Shown: piece by piece, positions 37,590 to 47,988 of the stretch
Numbering within the stretch: the stretch's first letter is position 1
Layout of the letters: every line of letters starts with the position of its first letter
NCBI RefSeq assembly: GCF_013402915.1
Contig: NC_050721.1
Coordinates: 434,001-498,000, forward strand
Length of the DNA: 64,000 nucleotides
Direction of reading: 5' to 3'
From: Zygotorulaspora mrakii
Lineage: Eukaryota > Ascomycota > Saccharomycetes > Saccharomycetales > Saccharomycetaceae
Translations under genes and position numbers: made by a program
The notes under the pieces: generated by a model
Told to the model about the DNA's origin: nothing
Databases searched by the model: none
Seen by the model: only the letters and a program-made list of their open reading frames with translations

Positions 37590-40562
37590 TTAATGGGTAG
37601 CATTTTGTATCTTATCGCTCAACGAATCGACATAATGACACCCGAATACGGACCAGTGAAAATTTACCACGGTGTATAAGTGACGATAAACATTTTCAAA
37701 CACTTCCATTTCAAGACCCTGAAACGAATTGTCTGAACCGCATATCGTTGTAGAAGATGATGCTAAAGAAGGAGATGTGAAGGAGTTGTGGGGCTCATTA
37801 CTACTTGACGGAGGTGAAACAGTACTATGTGATGTTAGATGCGCAAGATCCCTTGTATTTCCTTCCCTGGACGGTGTCATCACAGTTGTGGTACTACCAG
37901 TAGTTCCTCCCAGCGCATCTATGCCACCACTGTTACCAGTATTGCTGCTGCATATATATATGAAATCTTGCTTGACTCTGCCGTCCACTGTGCAACCTGA
38001 CTTGTTGAATATACTGTCCTCTAAAGATTTGAAAACTCTGTTTTCCAGAACCCCATAAACTTCACTTAAAGGTTGAGTCTGCTTTGATAGCCAAGATTTT
38101 GCAAAATCAACTTTGGCTGTGTCCAATGAAGCGGTGGAAGATAAAATGTCTGGCACTTTTTCATTTCCATCATTCTTACCGGATATTAATTCATTTTTTA
38201 AGTCTTGGATGGTTTTGCAAAGATGGATAGCTATTGACATGATATTCTTTGTCCATCTACAATTTCCGTGTTCATCTGTTATGATACTAACCACTTCTTC
38301 CTTCAGTCTTTTGGTTGTGAATGATGCATTTATATAATCTTTGGTGGACTTGTCTAGACTAGAGTCGTTAGCAACCAGCTGTTTGAAAAGTAAACGGCAA
38401 ACCAATAAACAAACAATTTGACGGATATCAGCTCTCAATAAGATTAATCTGGCGTGATCAAATGACAGCGATGTAGGAAACTCCCTAACCATTTTGCGAC
38501 ATGAAAGTAAGCTTATAATACTCCCTACGCATAATTTATAGATATCTCTCGCAGTGGCTTGGTCATTTGTTGCTTTTCCAGCGATTTCACTTTCAACGTA
38601 CTTTTTATTAAACCAAATCAGAGAAGATTTAAGATTAACCCTGTTGGAGGACATTAATGATTGGAAGTATTGTTTCTCAAATTCCACCGAATTACTCAAT
38701 AATGCTGTCCTTAAAATTCTTATTTGATGATTTGCAATGTCCAATTTCATGGCTTCGAGAATTTGAAAGACTAACCTCAACGCTTCGATTAATTTAGGGA
38801 ATGACGATTCCTCTTCGGCTTCTTTGAACTTCAAACTCATTTTATCCACCCACGCATCTCTCATGGGGGCACAGTGGAGCTTGAATAGTTGTGATAACCA
38901 TTCTGAAAGGTTTGACATCATTAATGATCCCTTCAGTAATTCCTGTACGCTCAGTTCCGTATCCAAGGCATTATTTATTACATGAGCTTCTCTTTGTGGA
39001 ACTATCGTCAACAATACTTCTCTTAGCGTGTTGAAAAGAGGAACCAATCTCGTGTGATTATAATCGAAAACTTCTGCTCTCCTTGAATAAACGAATATTT
39101 CATTTTGAACATCATTCCAGTATTTATCGGCTAATTGTTTCTTTTTTACACCTCTCTCACCATCTAAGTTTGGCCGAAACTGCAATAACGGATCAAATAT
39201 TATATCGTGCCTTAACTGAGGATTCTTAACAATCTCTTGTAAATCTATTTCTTTCAGACACTGTAAATTTATTGGAGGCAAAGGCATTGATCCAGGCTGA
39301 TTCTTTATCAAATTTATCCTCTCGTCCATACTTAATTCCTCATACTTGATGCCTGATGCTCTGCCATGATGACATAGTAAAATTGCGTTACGCAAAGAAG
39401 ATGAATTATTATTGAGTGCATGAGAAGACCTGGCCTTCAGAACATCGTCAGCTTTGTTTGCGTTGCTCCCATTGTTTGGCCTGCTATTTTTATTAGCATC
39501 ACTGGTATTCATCAAATTTGCCTTATTCATGGAATGTAAACCGTGAGTTTCCGAAATGTTTGAATGTTCTCTGCTATGATGATTCGTGGTCTTGGTGAAT
39601 TTTTTCTTCTTTATTCCAGCAGAGCTTATTATTGAATGGTTTGAAAGCGAACTGTTATGTTGAAGACGGTGAAGATGACTATTATGATGGTTATGATGGT
39701 TATGATGATTATGGTGGTGATGGTGATGGTGATGACTTTGATGGGGATTGGTACTATTATTATGATAGTGGTAATGAGATTGTTTGTCACAACTCGTTAG
39801 TTTTCTTAATGATGAATGAGATATGGTAGGTACTGAATGTGACCTGAATTTTCCCCTGGTATATATTCTCAATGATGACGCAGGTGTTAGAGTGGTATTA
39901 TTCCCTGCTGATGGCGCCACTGTTGCCGCCGTTGTCGGTGTAGCTGCAGCCGTTGTTGATGTGTTTGCGATTAGTTCGCGCTCCCGAACGAACCCCCTAT
40001 TGTAGCTATTATTAGTACCGCAAAGAGTGGATGTATTTGTCGCTTGTAAATCTATATCTGAAATCTTGTCATTCCGGCGATCGGTGCTACGTAAGAACTG
40101 TCCAGTCTTTGAGTCGAACTGCTTGAACAAATTACTGGCATTATCGTTTCTATTTTCGTTCAAAAATTGACTACTATGAGGAGTGATTGTCCCTTCAACG
40201 AGTTCAGCTGATGCAACCGTTTCAGTATACTCCTTACCTAGAACGCCACTGCCAGGAAGTATCATTTCATCGCTTCCTGCCATTTCGACATCTTCATCTG
40301 AAACAATACCGATTTCGGTCGACTTATTACCCTGGTCGTTCATGTTCATCGTTGTATCTTTACCTTGTGCGTCCAAGAACCTATGTGCTCTGATTGATGT
40401 GCTTGACGTGGAGCCAAGATTACTGCTGTTTGATTCTTGAACCGTGACCTGACTTTTTATCTTTGACTGCGCAGGTGGCGACGAAGTTGCTGCCGACGCT
40501 GTGGATCCGCCTGTTGCTGTTGCGGTCGAGGCTGTAGTGCTCTGTGCCCTGGGTTGTTCCAT
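37590..40562 (-). CDS. SOK1: TCP11-domain protein Sok1
   Basis: Orthologue of Sok1, found in S. cerevisiae as a high-copy suppressor of cAMP-dependent kinase loss; TCP11 family, molecular role unknown. I start it at the ATG at 40562 (990 residues; S. cerevisiae 901). An in-frame ATG at 40736 would add 58 residues encoded by what looks like a polypurine leader next to an A22 run, so I reject it. Residues 1-~430 are low complexity: Ser/Thr/Ala runs and a His/Asn tract near 278-300 encoded by ATG/ATGGTG triplets. The TCP11 domain covers about 450-900, with LQEIVKNPQLRHDIIFDPLL, ADKYWNDVQNEI and TRLVPLFNTLREVLLTIVPQ. The C-terminal part has a Ser/Thr-rich insert. Confidence 0.9.
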   Translation of the reverse strand: MEQPRAQSTTASTATATGGSTASAATSSPPAQSKIKSQVTVQESNSSNLGSTSSTSIRAHRFLDAQGKDTTMNMNDQGNKSTEIGIVSDEDVEMAGSDEMILPGSGVLGKEYTETVASAELVEGTITPHSSQFLNENRNDNASNLFKQFDSKTGQFLRSTDRRNDKISDIDLQATNTSTLCGTNNSYNRGFVRERELIANTSTTAAATPTTAATVAPSAGNNTTLTPASSLRIYTRGKFRSHSVPTISHSSLRKLTSCDKQSHYHYHNNSTNPHQSHHHHHHHHNHHNHHNHHNSHLHRLQHNSSLSNHSIISSAGIKKKKFTKTTNHHSREHSNISETHGLHSMNKANLMNTSDANKNSRPNNGSNANKADDVLKARSSHALNNNSSSLRNAILLCHHGRASGIKYEELSMDERINLIKNQPGSMPLPPINLQCLKEIDLQEIVKNPQLRHDIIFDPLLQFRPNLDGERGVKKKQLADKYWNDVQNEIFVYSRRAEVFDYNHTRLVPLFNTLREVLLTIVPQREAHVINNALDTELSVQELLKGSLMMSNLSEWLSQLFKLHCAPMRDAWVDKMSLKFKEAEEESSFPKLIEALRLVFQILEAMKLDIANHQIRILRTALLSNSVEFEKQYFQSLMSSNRVNLKSSLIWFNKKYVESEIAGKATNDQATARDIYKLCVGSIISLLSCRKMVREFPTSLSFDHARLILLRADIRQIVCLLVCRLLFKQLVANDSSLDKSTKDYINASFTTKRLKEEVVSIITDEHGNCRWTKNIMSIAIHLCKTIQDLKNELISGKNDGNEKVPDILSSTASLDTAKVDFAKSWLSKQTQPLSEVYGVLENRVFKSLEDSIFNKSGCTVDGRVKQDFIYICSSNTGNSGGIDALGGTTGSTTTVMTPSREGNTRDLAHLTSHSTVSPPSSSNEPHNSFTSPSLASSSTTICGSDNSFQGLEMEVFENVYRHLYTVVNFHWSVFGCHYVDSLSDKIQNATH

Positions 40563-40890
40563 CCGATATATATGCCCTGCTTGGATGACCAAGGTTTGCG
40601 TTATGGCTTGTAAACTCAAGTTAAAATAGTAGGAATGGAAAAACAACCTTTCGCTTTTTGTCTCTTTTTTTCTTTCCTTCCTGTCTCTCCTTTCCCTACT
40701 TCTCTTAGCTGGCAGGAAATAGAAGACAAAACACATAGTGAAATAAAATAGAAAAAAAAAAAAAAAAAAAAAATTTAGTCAATCTCGCAGCTGCCCAAAA
40801 ATTTCGCAACTATAATTTCTTATTATGCTGCCATCTACATATTATATCTATCTTGCGGTATCTTTACGTAGCTGTATTCTACTACAACAG

Positions 40891-40970
40891 CTTACTACAG
40901 CTTACTACAGCTTACTACAGCTTACTACAGCTTACTACAGCTTACTACAGCTGACTACAGCTGACTACAT
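40891..40970 (+). repeat. 10-bp tandem repeat (CTTACTACAG), six perfect plus two variant copies
   Basis: CTTACTACAG is repeated exactly six times at 40891-40950, followed by CTGACTACAG at 40951-40960 and CTGACTACAT at 40961-40970. It lies about 330-410 bp upstream of the SOK1 start. The 10-bp period is close to one DNA helical turn. Confidence 0.95.
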
Positions 40971-42062
40971 GCAATCTTTTTTCTTATTCATGGCTGTTCT
41001 CCCCGCCCCCATGGCCTCTTCAGCCTTTTAGTGATCATGAGACATATACCGGTGTTACTTACTGAAAGACCGTTGCAAATCTAGCAAGGAGACACTTTAC
41101 CGAATTGCGACACCGAACGCCAACATCACCAAGACATCAATGCAATCCCGACACACAACGCCGCCATGCCACATAAAACAAGAACGCAAACATAAACTAA
41201 CTAGGCCATTGACGGTCCCTTGTTACAACACCTGACATGCCTGCAATTCGACAGCCTTGTGCATTGCTCTCTTCAAGAATTCGAGTGCCTGTTGTGCGAC
41301 TCACAGTCCTTGCGACTAGTTGTTTCAGACACTTGCTAGCACTCAGACCTTTGTTGCTTTTCGTATCGCTTCTGAATACGACTTCCAAAGAAGGACCTCT
41401 AAAGTAAGGCTTCTAGAGTAAGACTCCTAAAGTTGCACATTCAATGCTTTTTCTTTTTGCACGCTGCTTGCGTCAGTGGGCTTCCGATACACACGTAAAG
41501 TCATCCGCACTCATACAGCACAACCACATGAAATGCAACCGTACAATGCAACCTACTATACACTCCTACGTACACATATTAACGTACCCTAACTTTGCTG
41601 TAGACGCAAAGGAACCGAAACGAACAGAGCAAAGATCCCCAGATGCGGCAGTTGATGAAGAGAAGACATTCCTAGATGAGGATCTTTTTATCTGTTTTCC
41701 AAAAGGAAAACTGCTTACAAACTGATGACAAACCGGATTACAAAGCTTAAGACGAAAAAAAGAATCGAGAGGGCAAGGTTTTTTCGATCTGTTTTTCTAC
41801 ATTCTCGGGCATTCGTTCCGTGCTGTACACGTAAACGCTGGAAGAATTCCTGGACCTTCTCGACGCGCAGCGACGCTGCTTCGAAGGATCCAGCGCAGCT
41901 CTGGACCAGAGGTGCTCTGTTGGGGGGGCACATACGCGTGTGTGGTGTCGGGGCGTCGGAGCTTATATTGTTCGCTCGTTCATCGTATATGCAGTCGTAT
42001 AGCCGGATGGTGACTATTGATTGAAACACAAGGCGCTTCTTATAGACACTCCGAGGGGGTTT

Positions 42063-42092
42063 CCAGGTCTTGCCAGGTCTTGCCAGGTCTTG
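42063..42092 (+). repeat. 10-bp tandem repeat (CCAGGTCTTG), three copies
   Basis: Three exact head-to-tail copies at 42063-42072, 42073-42082 and 42083-42092, followed by a CCA start of a fourth. They are located in the GC-rich part of the SOK1-H4 gap. No function is evident. Confidence 0.95.
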
Positions 42093-42769
42093 CCATTATA
42101 CTTGAGGGTTATCGCAGGAGTGCCAACCAGGGTTACAACGCATTGTGGCCACGTTTCCTGGATAGTGCACGGGAAACGCAATGCTGTTGAATATCGATGG
42201 GCCCTGCGCGGGCCGGACGCAGCGCTCTGGCCGTCACGTTCAGGGTCGGGAGTGATTGCTTTCACGTCTGGCGAAGTACTAGATGGGCGTGTATCTTGCC
42301 CAAAAAAAAAAAAAACTCATCTAGGCCCTGTTGGTTCGTGTCGATGACGTGCCCCTTTTGGGATGCAGTCATGGTGACGCGCGCGGCCGCGCAGACAGGG
42401 TCTCGTCGATAGTGATACGGGGCATGCGTGGTTACCCGCCCCAACATGTGACTCTTTGTTTCTCTGTTTATTTCTCATCTAGCTCTCGCATTGTCTCCTA
42501 AATGTGTTGTTTTCTGTCTAAACATAAATTGTGCAGTGTTGTGGTAAATAGAGTAAAAAAAGATGTGTCGCGAATGTTTTGGGCAAGCTTCTTCTGCAGC
42601 AGCATGTTTCTTGGAATGCTGCGCGCACGTACGATGTAATGTATACTGTACACTGTGTTGTTTCAATTTCAATTAACCCTTCATTATTAAAAATATAATT
42701 ATAATATACAAATTGACATAATAATATAATATAACATTGTAAAATACACAAAACAGCATCTGCTCTTTT

Positions 42770-43096
<327 letters not shown>

Positions 43097-43367
43097 TTAC
43101 TTAAATTTGCTTAGTATTTTGTGAGAAATAAGAGCCAGAGAATAATCTATACCCCGGCAGTAAACAATTGAGCCACTATTGCTTATATATGACACTTTGC
43201 AACGCTTTTTTTATTTTCTTTTCATGCCATCTGACAACTATCCATATGTCATTCCGAGGATCGTTCCAATTATTTCTCATGCATCATTTGGTGTGAAACG
43301 TTCAGTACAGATTTACTATGTGAATGCAGTTTCCCAGTGTGAAATTTGTAGAACGGATTGAGGTGCC

Positions 43368-43418
43368 GTTCTGAGAATTTCGCCCTTCACCATAGTGAAA
43401 ACGGTCTGAAAGTTTCGC
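43368..43418. promoter_or_regulatory. Histone UAS elements (Spt10-type) in the H4/H3 promoter
   Basis: Two words of the form GKTCT-N6-TTCGC lie 35 bp apart: 43368-43383 (GTTCTGAGAATTTCGC) and 43403-43418 (GGTCTGAAAGTTTCGC). They match the words in the H2A/H2B promoter, and the 12-mer AATTTCGCCCTT occurs once in each promoter. The remainder of the gap 43082-43647 holds no recognisable gene. Confidence 0.6.
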
Positions 43419-43644
43419 ACGTTTATCAGGTGGCGAATCGATCGAGTCAGAAATTTTGGCTTCATTTTTTTTTTGCGGTAAACCACTCACTCCGGGCCCC
43501 CCCCTCAGCTGTGTTTCTTTGTTTTTTCTTTCAACCACACCTCTTAATTCTTTGTATATAAAGAAGACGTTTTCTTGTAGAAGGACACCCTCTCAGTGTA
43601 GTTTGTCTTCCAGTAATATATATACACAATAAAAGCATCATTGA

Positions 43645-44058
<414 letters not shown>

Positions 44059-44201
44059 TCTTTTTTGATATGTGTCGCAATATCGAATTCTTTTACTGCT
44101 TTATTGAAATATGCGGTTGTATAATATAATTTCATGCAAGTATAGATATATGTATATCTTATTTTTATGTTGTAAACGGTTTTTTTACTAGGGATTCAAA
44201 C

Positions 44202-44306
44202 ATGTCTTTTTCTTCCGAAGCAGTTCATAAGCTCGGTGGTAAGCCCAACAGAGCTAACAAAAAAATCTTTTCTTTGCGAATCAGTAGCGTCCAGGGAGTC
44301 ACCTAA
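44202..44306 (+). other. Candidate 34-codon upstream ORF before TRP1
   Basis: The only 264 bp between H3 and TRP1 contain an ATG-started frame of 34 codons (MSFSSEAVHKLGG and on, to TAA at 44304-44306), ending 15 bp before the TRP1 ATG in another frame. It could be a translated leader ORF, or chance. A GAGTCA word at 44296-44301, the complement of the Gcn4 core TGACTC, overlaps its end, but would be downstream of most start sites. Confidence 0.35.
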
Positions 44307-44321
44307 CGCCCAGTTTTAATT

Positions 44322-44948
44322 ATGGAGCAACCTATAATCAAGATATGCGGCCTACAGTCTTTGGAGGCTGCTAAGCATGCTGTGGATAGCGGCGCAAAAT
44401 ACTTAGGTGTAATATGTGTGCCGAACAGAAAGAGGACTGTACGTGCTGAGGTAGCAAGAGAAATTTCAGAACTGGTGCATTCTTCAGACTCACATGTAAA
44501 ACTGGTTGGGGTATTTCGCAATCAATCCAAAGAAGACATCTTGGAAACAGTGCGCGACTACCAACTTGACATTGTCCAGCTTCATGGAGACGAGGCCTGG
44601 CGGGAGTATCGACAGTTTTTAGGGATCCCGATTATCAAGAGAATGATATTTCCACGAGATTGTGATGAAGTTTTGAAATCTTCTAATGAACCGGACTTTT
44701 TGTGCCTTTTCGATTCAGAAGCTGGTGGGACTGGTGAAATGTTAAATTGGGAAGCAATCAATCAGTGGGCAACAGATACTGGTGTAGGCACTAGATTTAT
44801 CTTAGCGGGAGGTCTAACTCCAGAAAATGTTGAAGAAGCGCTCAAGATCAGTGGTGTCATTGGTATAGATGTTAGCGGAGGTGTAGAAAGTAATAATGAA
44901 AAGGACTTGAATAAAATATCTAGATTTGTAAATAATGCGATGAAGTAA
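44322..44948 (+). CDS. TRP1: Phosphoribosylanthranilate isomerase
   Basis: Cytosolic enzyme of tryptophan synthesis that converts N-(5-phosphoribosyl)anthranilate to the carboxyphenylamino-deoxyribulose phosphate by Amadori rearrangement. The product is 208 residues; S. cerevisiae Trp1 has 224 and other yeasts about 210. The (beta/alpha)8 barrel is complete: catalytic Cys in PIIKICGLQS at the first strand, catalytic Asp in the CLFDSEAGGTG strand, and phosphate-binding residues in FILAGGLTPENV and GIDVSGGVES. It is the YDR007W orthologue, here joined to the H4-H3 pair of chromosome II. It is separate from the TRP3-type fusion, as in other budding yeasts. Confidence 0.96.
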   Translation: MEQPIIKICGLQSLEAAKHAVDSGAKYLGVICVPNRKRTVRAEVAREISELVHSSDSHVKLVGVFRNQSKEDILETVRDYQLDIVQLHGDEAWREYRQFLGIPIIKRMIFPRDCDEVLKSSNEPDFLCLFDSEAGGTGEMLNWEAINQWATDTGVGTRFILAGGLTPENVEEALKISGVIGIDVSGGVESNNEKDLNKISRFVNNAMK

Positions 44949-45039
44949 CCGAAGCAGAAATAGTAATGTTTCGTATTACATACCTACAAAGTGAAACTCA
45001 CATTTGCTATACACTAGTTATCTACAAACAGAAACTAAA

Positions 45040-45903
45040 CTAAGCCGAACCAGAGATGAAGAACCACTTGTCAACAGATTTGTCAATTGGGGCATCTGGT
45101 AATGGAGAAGCAGCTGGAATATCCGAGACAGCGTTTGGAGCGTAGGTTGGTGTATCGCTTAGTGTGGTATTAGCCAATTTAATACCCTTATTGTCAGAAG
45201 CTTGGCCGCTAATAAGTTGTTTCCAAGCTTCATGAGTTTCTCTGATGATATCCAAAGCATACTTCTTGTTTTTAGCTTCACCAGAAAATGCGAATTGGTT
45301 TTCTGGTTTACCGTCTGGAATCTTGTAGATTCTGAACCATTCGTTGGTGGCTCTTAGCAAACCTGGGAAATATTTTTCGACGTCTTCAACATCGTTGAGT
45401 TTTGGAGCTAATGGGTCATTGATATCAATAACAATGACTTTCCAGTCTGTTTCACCTTCATCCAACAAAGCCATTATACCGAGAACCTTGACTTGTTTTA
45501 CTTGGCCAACGGAACCAATTGTTTCACCAATTTCCAAAACGTCCAATGGATCATTGTCACCGACAGCTTTGGTCTCAGGATGAACTTGGTTTGGATCTTC
45601 CCAAGTTTGTGGGAAAGCACCATAGTTGTGAATATATCCATGGTGAGGGAAACAGTTTCTGACGTATCTCAATTTGCCCTTTTTGGTATCTTGGATAATT
45701 GGATTTAATTCCTCCTCCTTGGTTATTTCTAATTTTGCATTGGTCCAACGTGGAATTTCTACAACCATGTTGAAAATCTGCTTTTCTTCATCTGCATACA
45801 ATGGAATGTCATGGAAAGAGGAAATTGGTTTACCATCCTTTTCAATGAACACTTTGAAATCTAAGGTGTTCTTAGCACCTATTTGTCTAGTAGTGTAAGC
45901 CAT
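45040..45903 (-). CDS. IPP1: Cytosolic inorganic pyrophosphatase
   Basis: Essential soluble family I pyrophosphatase, which hydrolyses PPi to phosphate and drives biosynthetic reactions. The ATG at 45903 gives 287 residues, identical to the S. cerevisiae length. The frame remains open upstream to 46056, but that extension is not family sequence. The signature [12 protein letters not shown], with metal ligands Asp116, Asp118 and Asp121, is intact. So are [39 protein letters not shown] and the [19 protein letters not shown] stretch. A CACGTG word at 46093-46098 lies about 190 bp upstream and could bind Cbf1. TRP1 and IPP1 are convergent. Confidence 0.97.
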   Translation of the reverse strand: MAYTTRQIGAKNTLDFKVFIEKDGKPISSFHDIPLYADEEKQIFNMVVEIPRWTNAKLEITKEEELNPIIQDTKKGKLRYVRNCFPHHGYIHNYGAFPQTWEDPNQVHPETKAVGDNDPLDVLEIGETIGSVGQVKQVKVLGIMALLDEGETDWKVIVIDINDPLAPKLNDVEDVEKYFPGLLRATNEWFRIYKIPDGKPENQFAFSGEAKNKKYALDIIRETHEAWKQLISGQASDNKGIKLANTTLSDTPTYAPNAVSDIPAASPLPDAPIDKSVDKWFFISGSA

Positions 45904-46552
45904 TGTGTAGCAATCAATTACGAATTGAAATCGTCCTAATAATGATAATACCAATTGCCCGGAAAATGATAAAGGTATTTTTTCATCAAAAACACGAGGC
46001 CTTAAGTACAAAATTGTTGGAGGGCGAGAGAAAACAATAAGCGTGCTTGCTGCCAAAGTTCGTCGATTTCATTGTGGCGTTTCACTTTCAGGCACGTGAC
46101 ATATTCACAGATCATATACATTGAACCCTTAAAGGCAATGGATAAGTGTTGAGATATGTAGAAGCTTTGATAGCCTCACTGCTGAAATGTATCAATTTAG
46201 ATAAGTTAGCGTTCGTGTAATTAATATAGAGGTCTAGGCGAGTTGGATCTAGTCGCAAACCTAAATCTTCATGTTTTCTGTACAACTCAAGTCTTGCTGC
46301 GACTGAATACTCTACGTGTGAATGGTCATATAAAGCAGCAACAACTTCTGCATTTAAAGCTCTTTCAGGACTTCAGTAGAGCGCACTTATCGGATAGGTT
46401 AAGGACTATTCTTTTACTTAGATTCCTTTTCTGAAAGCTCTATATAATAAGAAGAACAGGAGAAGGACCTCTCGTCCTTTGAGGTGAATCTGATAGGAGA
46501 ATTTGCTACCGCATCTGTATCGGACCATTCGAACACAGTCATCAGCTGAAAC
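45904..46552. other. IPP1 upstream region
   Basis: A 649-bp stretch between the IPP1 start and the left LTR. It carries a CACGTG at 46093-46098 (Cbf1-type) and no recognisable gene. Confidence 0.5.
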
Positions 46553-47044
46553 TGTTGAAATATAGATCGATATTGTAAGATATATGAAAGAGGTGACTTA
46601 TAGGAATTAGTAACAAGACAAGTGGTTTGTACAACAAAATAAACGAAGTCAGATGAAGGCCTAACAGAATATCAATCGATCCTGGAAATATATCAGATGA
46701 TAATCTCTCGCGAGACGTTTACAATTCAGGAATCTGACTACGAAGGAGTCTATGGAATGAACACGAAATAAGAGTTGTACTGTGGATTCTATGGGACTAG
46801 GAATGGTGTGATGACGATGAAAATTCTTCACACGTCGTCCTCTATTATGGTTCAATAGGTACAAAATGTTAGGTATAAAACCTGACGTATTTTCCTGATA
46901 TTAATCTAAATGCAATCAGTTTTATTTCACTTCATGATATAGAAAATCAAGGAATTATATATCTCTATAATTGAATTTAATAGTATCATCATCAATGTCA
47001 AACCAAGTTACTGTCGATAACTTCGAAGAAAACATCCTTTCCAA
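46553..47044 (+). mobile_element. Solo LTR of a Ty-like retrotransposon, plus orientation, 3' truncated
   Basis: About 492 bp that match, in inverted orientation, the copy at 47989-48494. It begins TGTTGAAATA; the other copy shows that the full LTR should end TATTTCAACA, a 10-bp terminal inverted repeat, but this copy loses similarity about 20 bp short of its end. A TATAAA lies at 46875-46880. An ATG at 46995 starts a short frame (MSNQVTVDNFEEN), a possible gag start inside the LTR as in Ty1. No internal element sequence is present. The orientation is set by the TATA and ATG order. The 134 bases from 46555 to 46688 are identical to the other copy. Confidence 0.88.
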
Positions 47045-47247
47045 ATATTAATGTTCTTTTCTCTGAAAGATAATGAACTTTAATTTCTGATATCAGTTCT
47101 TTAACTAAAATTGTGTTCTTTTCTTTTATTTGGGCCCAACTTGCTCATACCCATGGAGCGAAAAGTGCAAAGAGAAAGTGATACAAAAAGAACTTGAGAC
47201 ACAGCAGCGAACAGAGTGAGGAACTTAGTACTTGAATCAATTTGTGC

Positions 47248-47745
47248 ATGAAGGTCACTATAAAGGAAGTGCACAGCGTTTTTGCATGGTCGTGGCTTAT
47301 TTCAAACCATGCCAAGGAAAATGGGGAGAGTAAGAATGATGTTGATGATGAGGAGGACGTTTGCGGAATCTGCCGAGCAAGTTTCAATGCCACATGCCCT
47401 GGCTGCACTTATCCTGGAGATGAATGCCCACTAGTAGTAGGAGACTGTAACCATAGTTTTCACGTTCATTGTATATACAGATGGCTAGATACCACATCAT
47501 CTAAGGGTTTGTGTCCAATGTGCCGACAACCCTTTCAATTAAAGCGGGGTTTGGCTATCAATGATTCTCACATCAAGAAGTTCCAAGACTTGCATTTGCG
47601 GCGAACACAGGGACAAGCGCAAGAAGCCCTAGCTGAAGGTGATGAAGAGGCGCTAGGCCGTGTTGCTGATCAACAGAGCCATGGAAACGGCATAATAGAT
47701 GAGCAAGGAGATGTAATAATGGAACAGGGTCTAGTTGTTAGATAG
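47248..47745 (+). CDS. APC11: Anaphase-promoting complex RING subunit
   Basis: RING-H2 subunit of the anaphase-promoting complex. Together with the cullin Apc2 it recruits the E2 and catalyses ubiquitination of securin and cyclins. The ATG at 47248 (MKVTIKEVHSVFAWSW) gives 165 residues, the same as S. cerevisiae; a TTG at 47242 is not a start. The RING-H2 has CGIC (39-42), the APC11-specific insert CPGCTYPGDECPLV, DCNHSFHVHCIYRWL and CPMC (89-92). The C-terminal ~60 residues are acidic and variable. The gene and the tRNA beside it lie between two inverted LTRs only 204 bp upstream and 244 bp downstream, but its frame is intact. Confidence 0.96.
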   Translation: MKVTIKEVHSVFAWSWLISNHAKENGESKNDVDDEEDVCGICRASFNATCPGCTYPGDECPLVVGDCNHSFHVHCIYRWLDTTSSKGLCPMCRQPFQLKRGLAINDSHIKKFQDLHLRRTQGQAQEALAEGDEEALGRVADQQSHGNGIIDEQGDVIMEQGLVVR

Positions 47746-47817
47746 ATTGATTATGTAATGAGGGTAAAAAAACATGGTATGACAACAACTTGGTGTAAAA
47801 ATGTCAGTACAGGTAAT

Positions 47818-47889
47818 GCTTCCAACCAGAGTCGAACTGATGATCTCCACATTACTAGTGTGGCGCCTTACCAACTTGGCCATAGAAGC
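47818..47889 (-). tRNA. tRNA-Thr (anticodon AGT)
   Basis: 72 nt on the minus strand. The acceptor stem GCTTCTA/TGGAAGC pairs fully with one G-U. The D arm is GCC/GGC with an AAGTTGGTAA loop. The anticodon stem is CCACA/TGTGG with loop CTAGTAA, so the anticodon is AGT (Thr, ACU codons). The T arm carries TTCGACT. There is no intron. A T5 run follows the 3' end on the minus strand as the Pol III terminator. An LTR begins 100 bp upstream of its 5' end, a common Ty target position. Confidence 0.96.
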
Positions 47890-47988
47890 TATTAAATGTT
47901 TAAAAATTAATTAAAGCAAGTAACTCTTTATACAGATGAAAATATTAATATAAGACTATGAATGTGAGCTAGTCGAGGCAACATTTTT

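Larger units (their letters stand above)
40563..42769. other. 2.2-kb gene-free gap between SOK1 and histone H4
   Basis: The gap needs only the SOK1 promoter and the H4 terminator, yet is 2.2 kb long. In S. cerevisiae the chromosome II side holds FLR1 next to HHF1; no transporter is present here, and open frames such as 41725-42024 and 42021-42347 match no family. Contents I can point to are an A22 run at 40752-40773, two 10-bp tandem repeats (listed separately), a GC-rich patch at about 41800-42450 with the palindrome GCGCGGCCGCGC at 42381-42392, and a Reb1-type TTACCCG at 42432-42438. Confidence 0.55.

Noticed and set aside
40563..40736. 58-residue N-terminal extension of SOK1 from an ATG at 40736
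   Set aside because: The extension is encoded by a polypurine/polypyrimidine leader beside an A22 run and looks like promoter or 5' UTR; the ATG at 40562 gives a normal protein start.
41725..42347. Two overlapping ~100-codon open frames in the SOK1-H4 gap
   Set aside because: They have no family resemblance, and the GC-rich composition makes long chance frames likely. No trace of the FLR1-type transporter expected here was seen.
45904..46056. 51-residue N-terminal extension of IPP1
   Set aside because: The family starts at the ATG at 45903 and the product from there has exactly the S. cerevisiae length.
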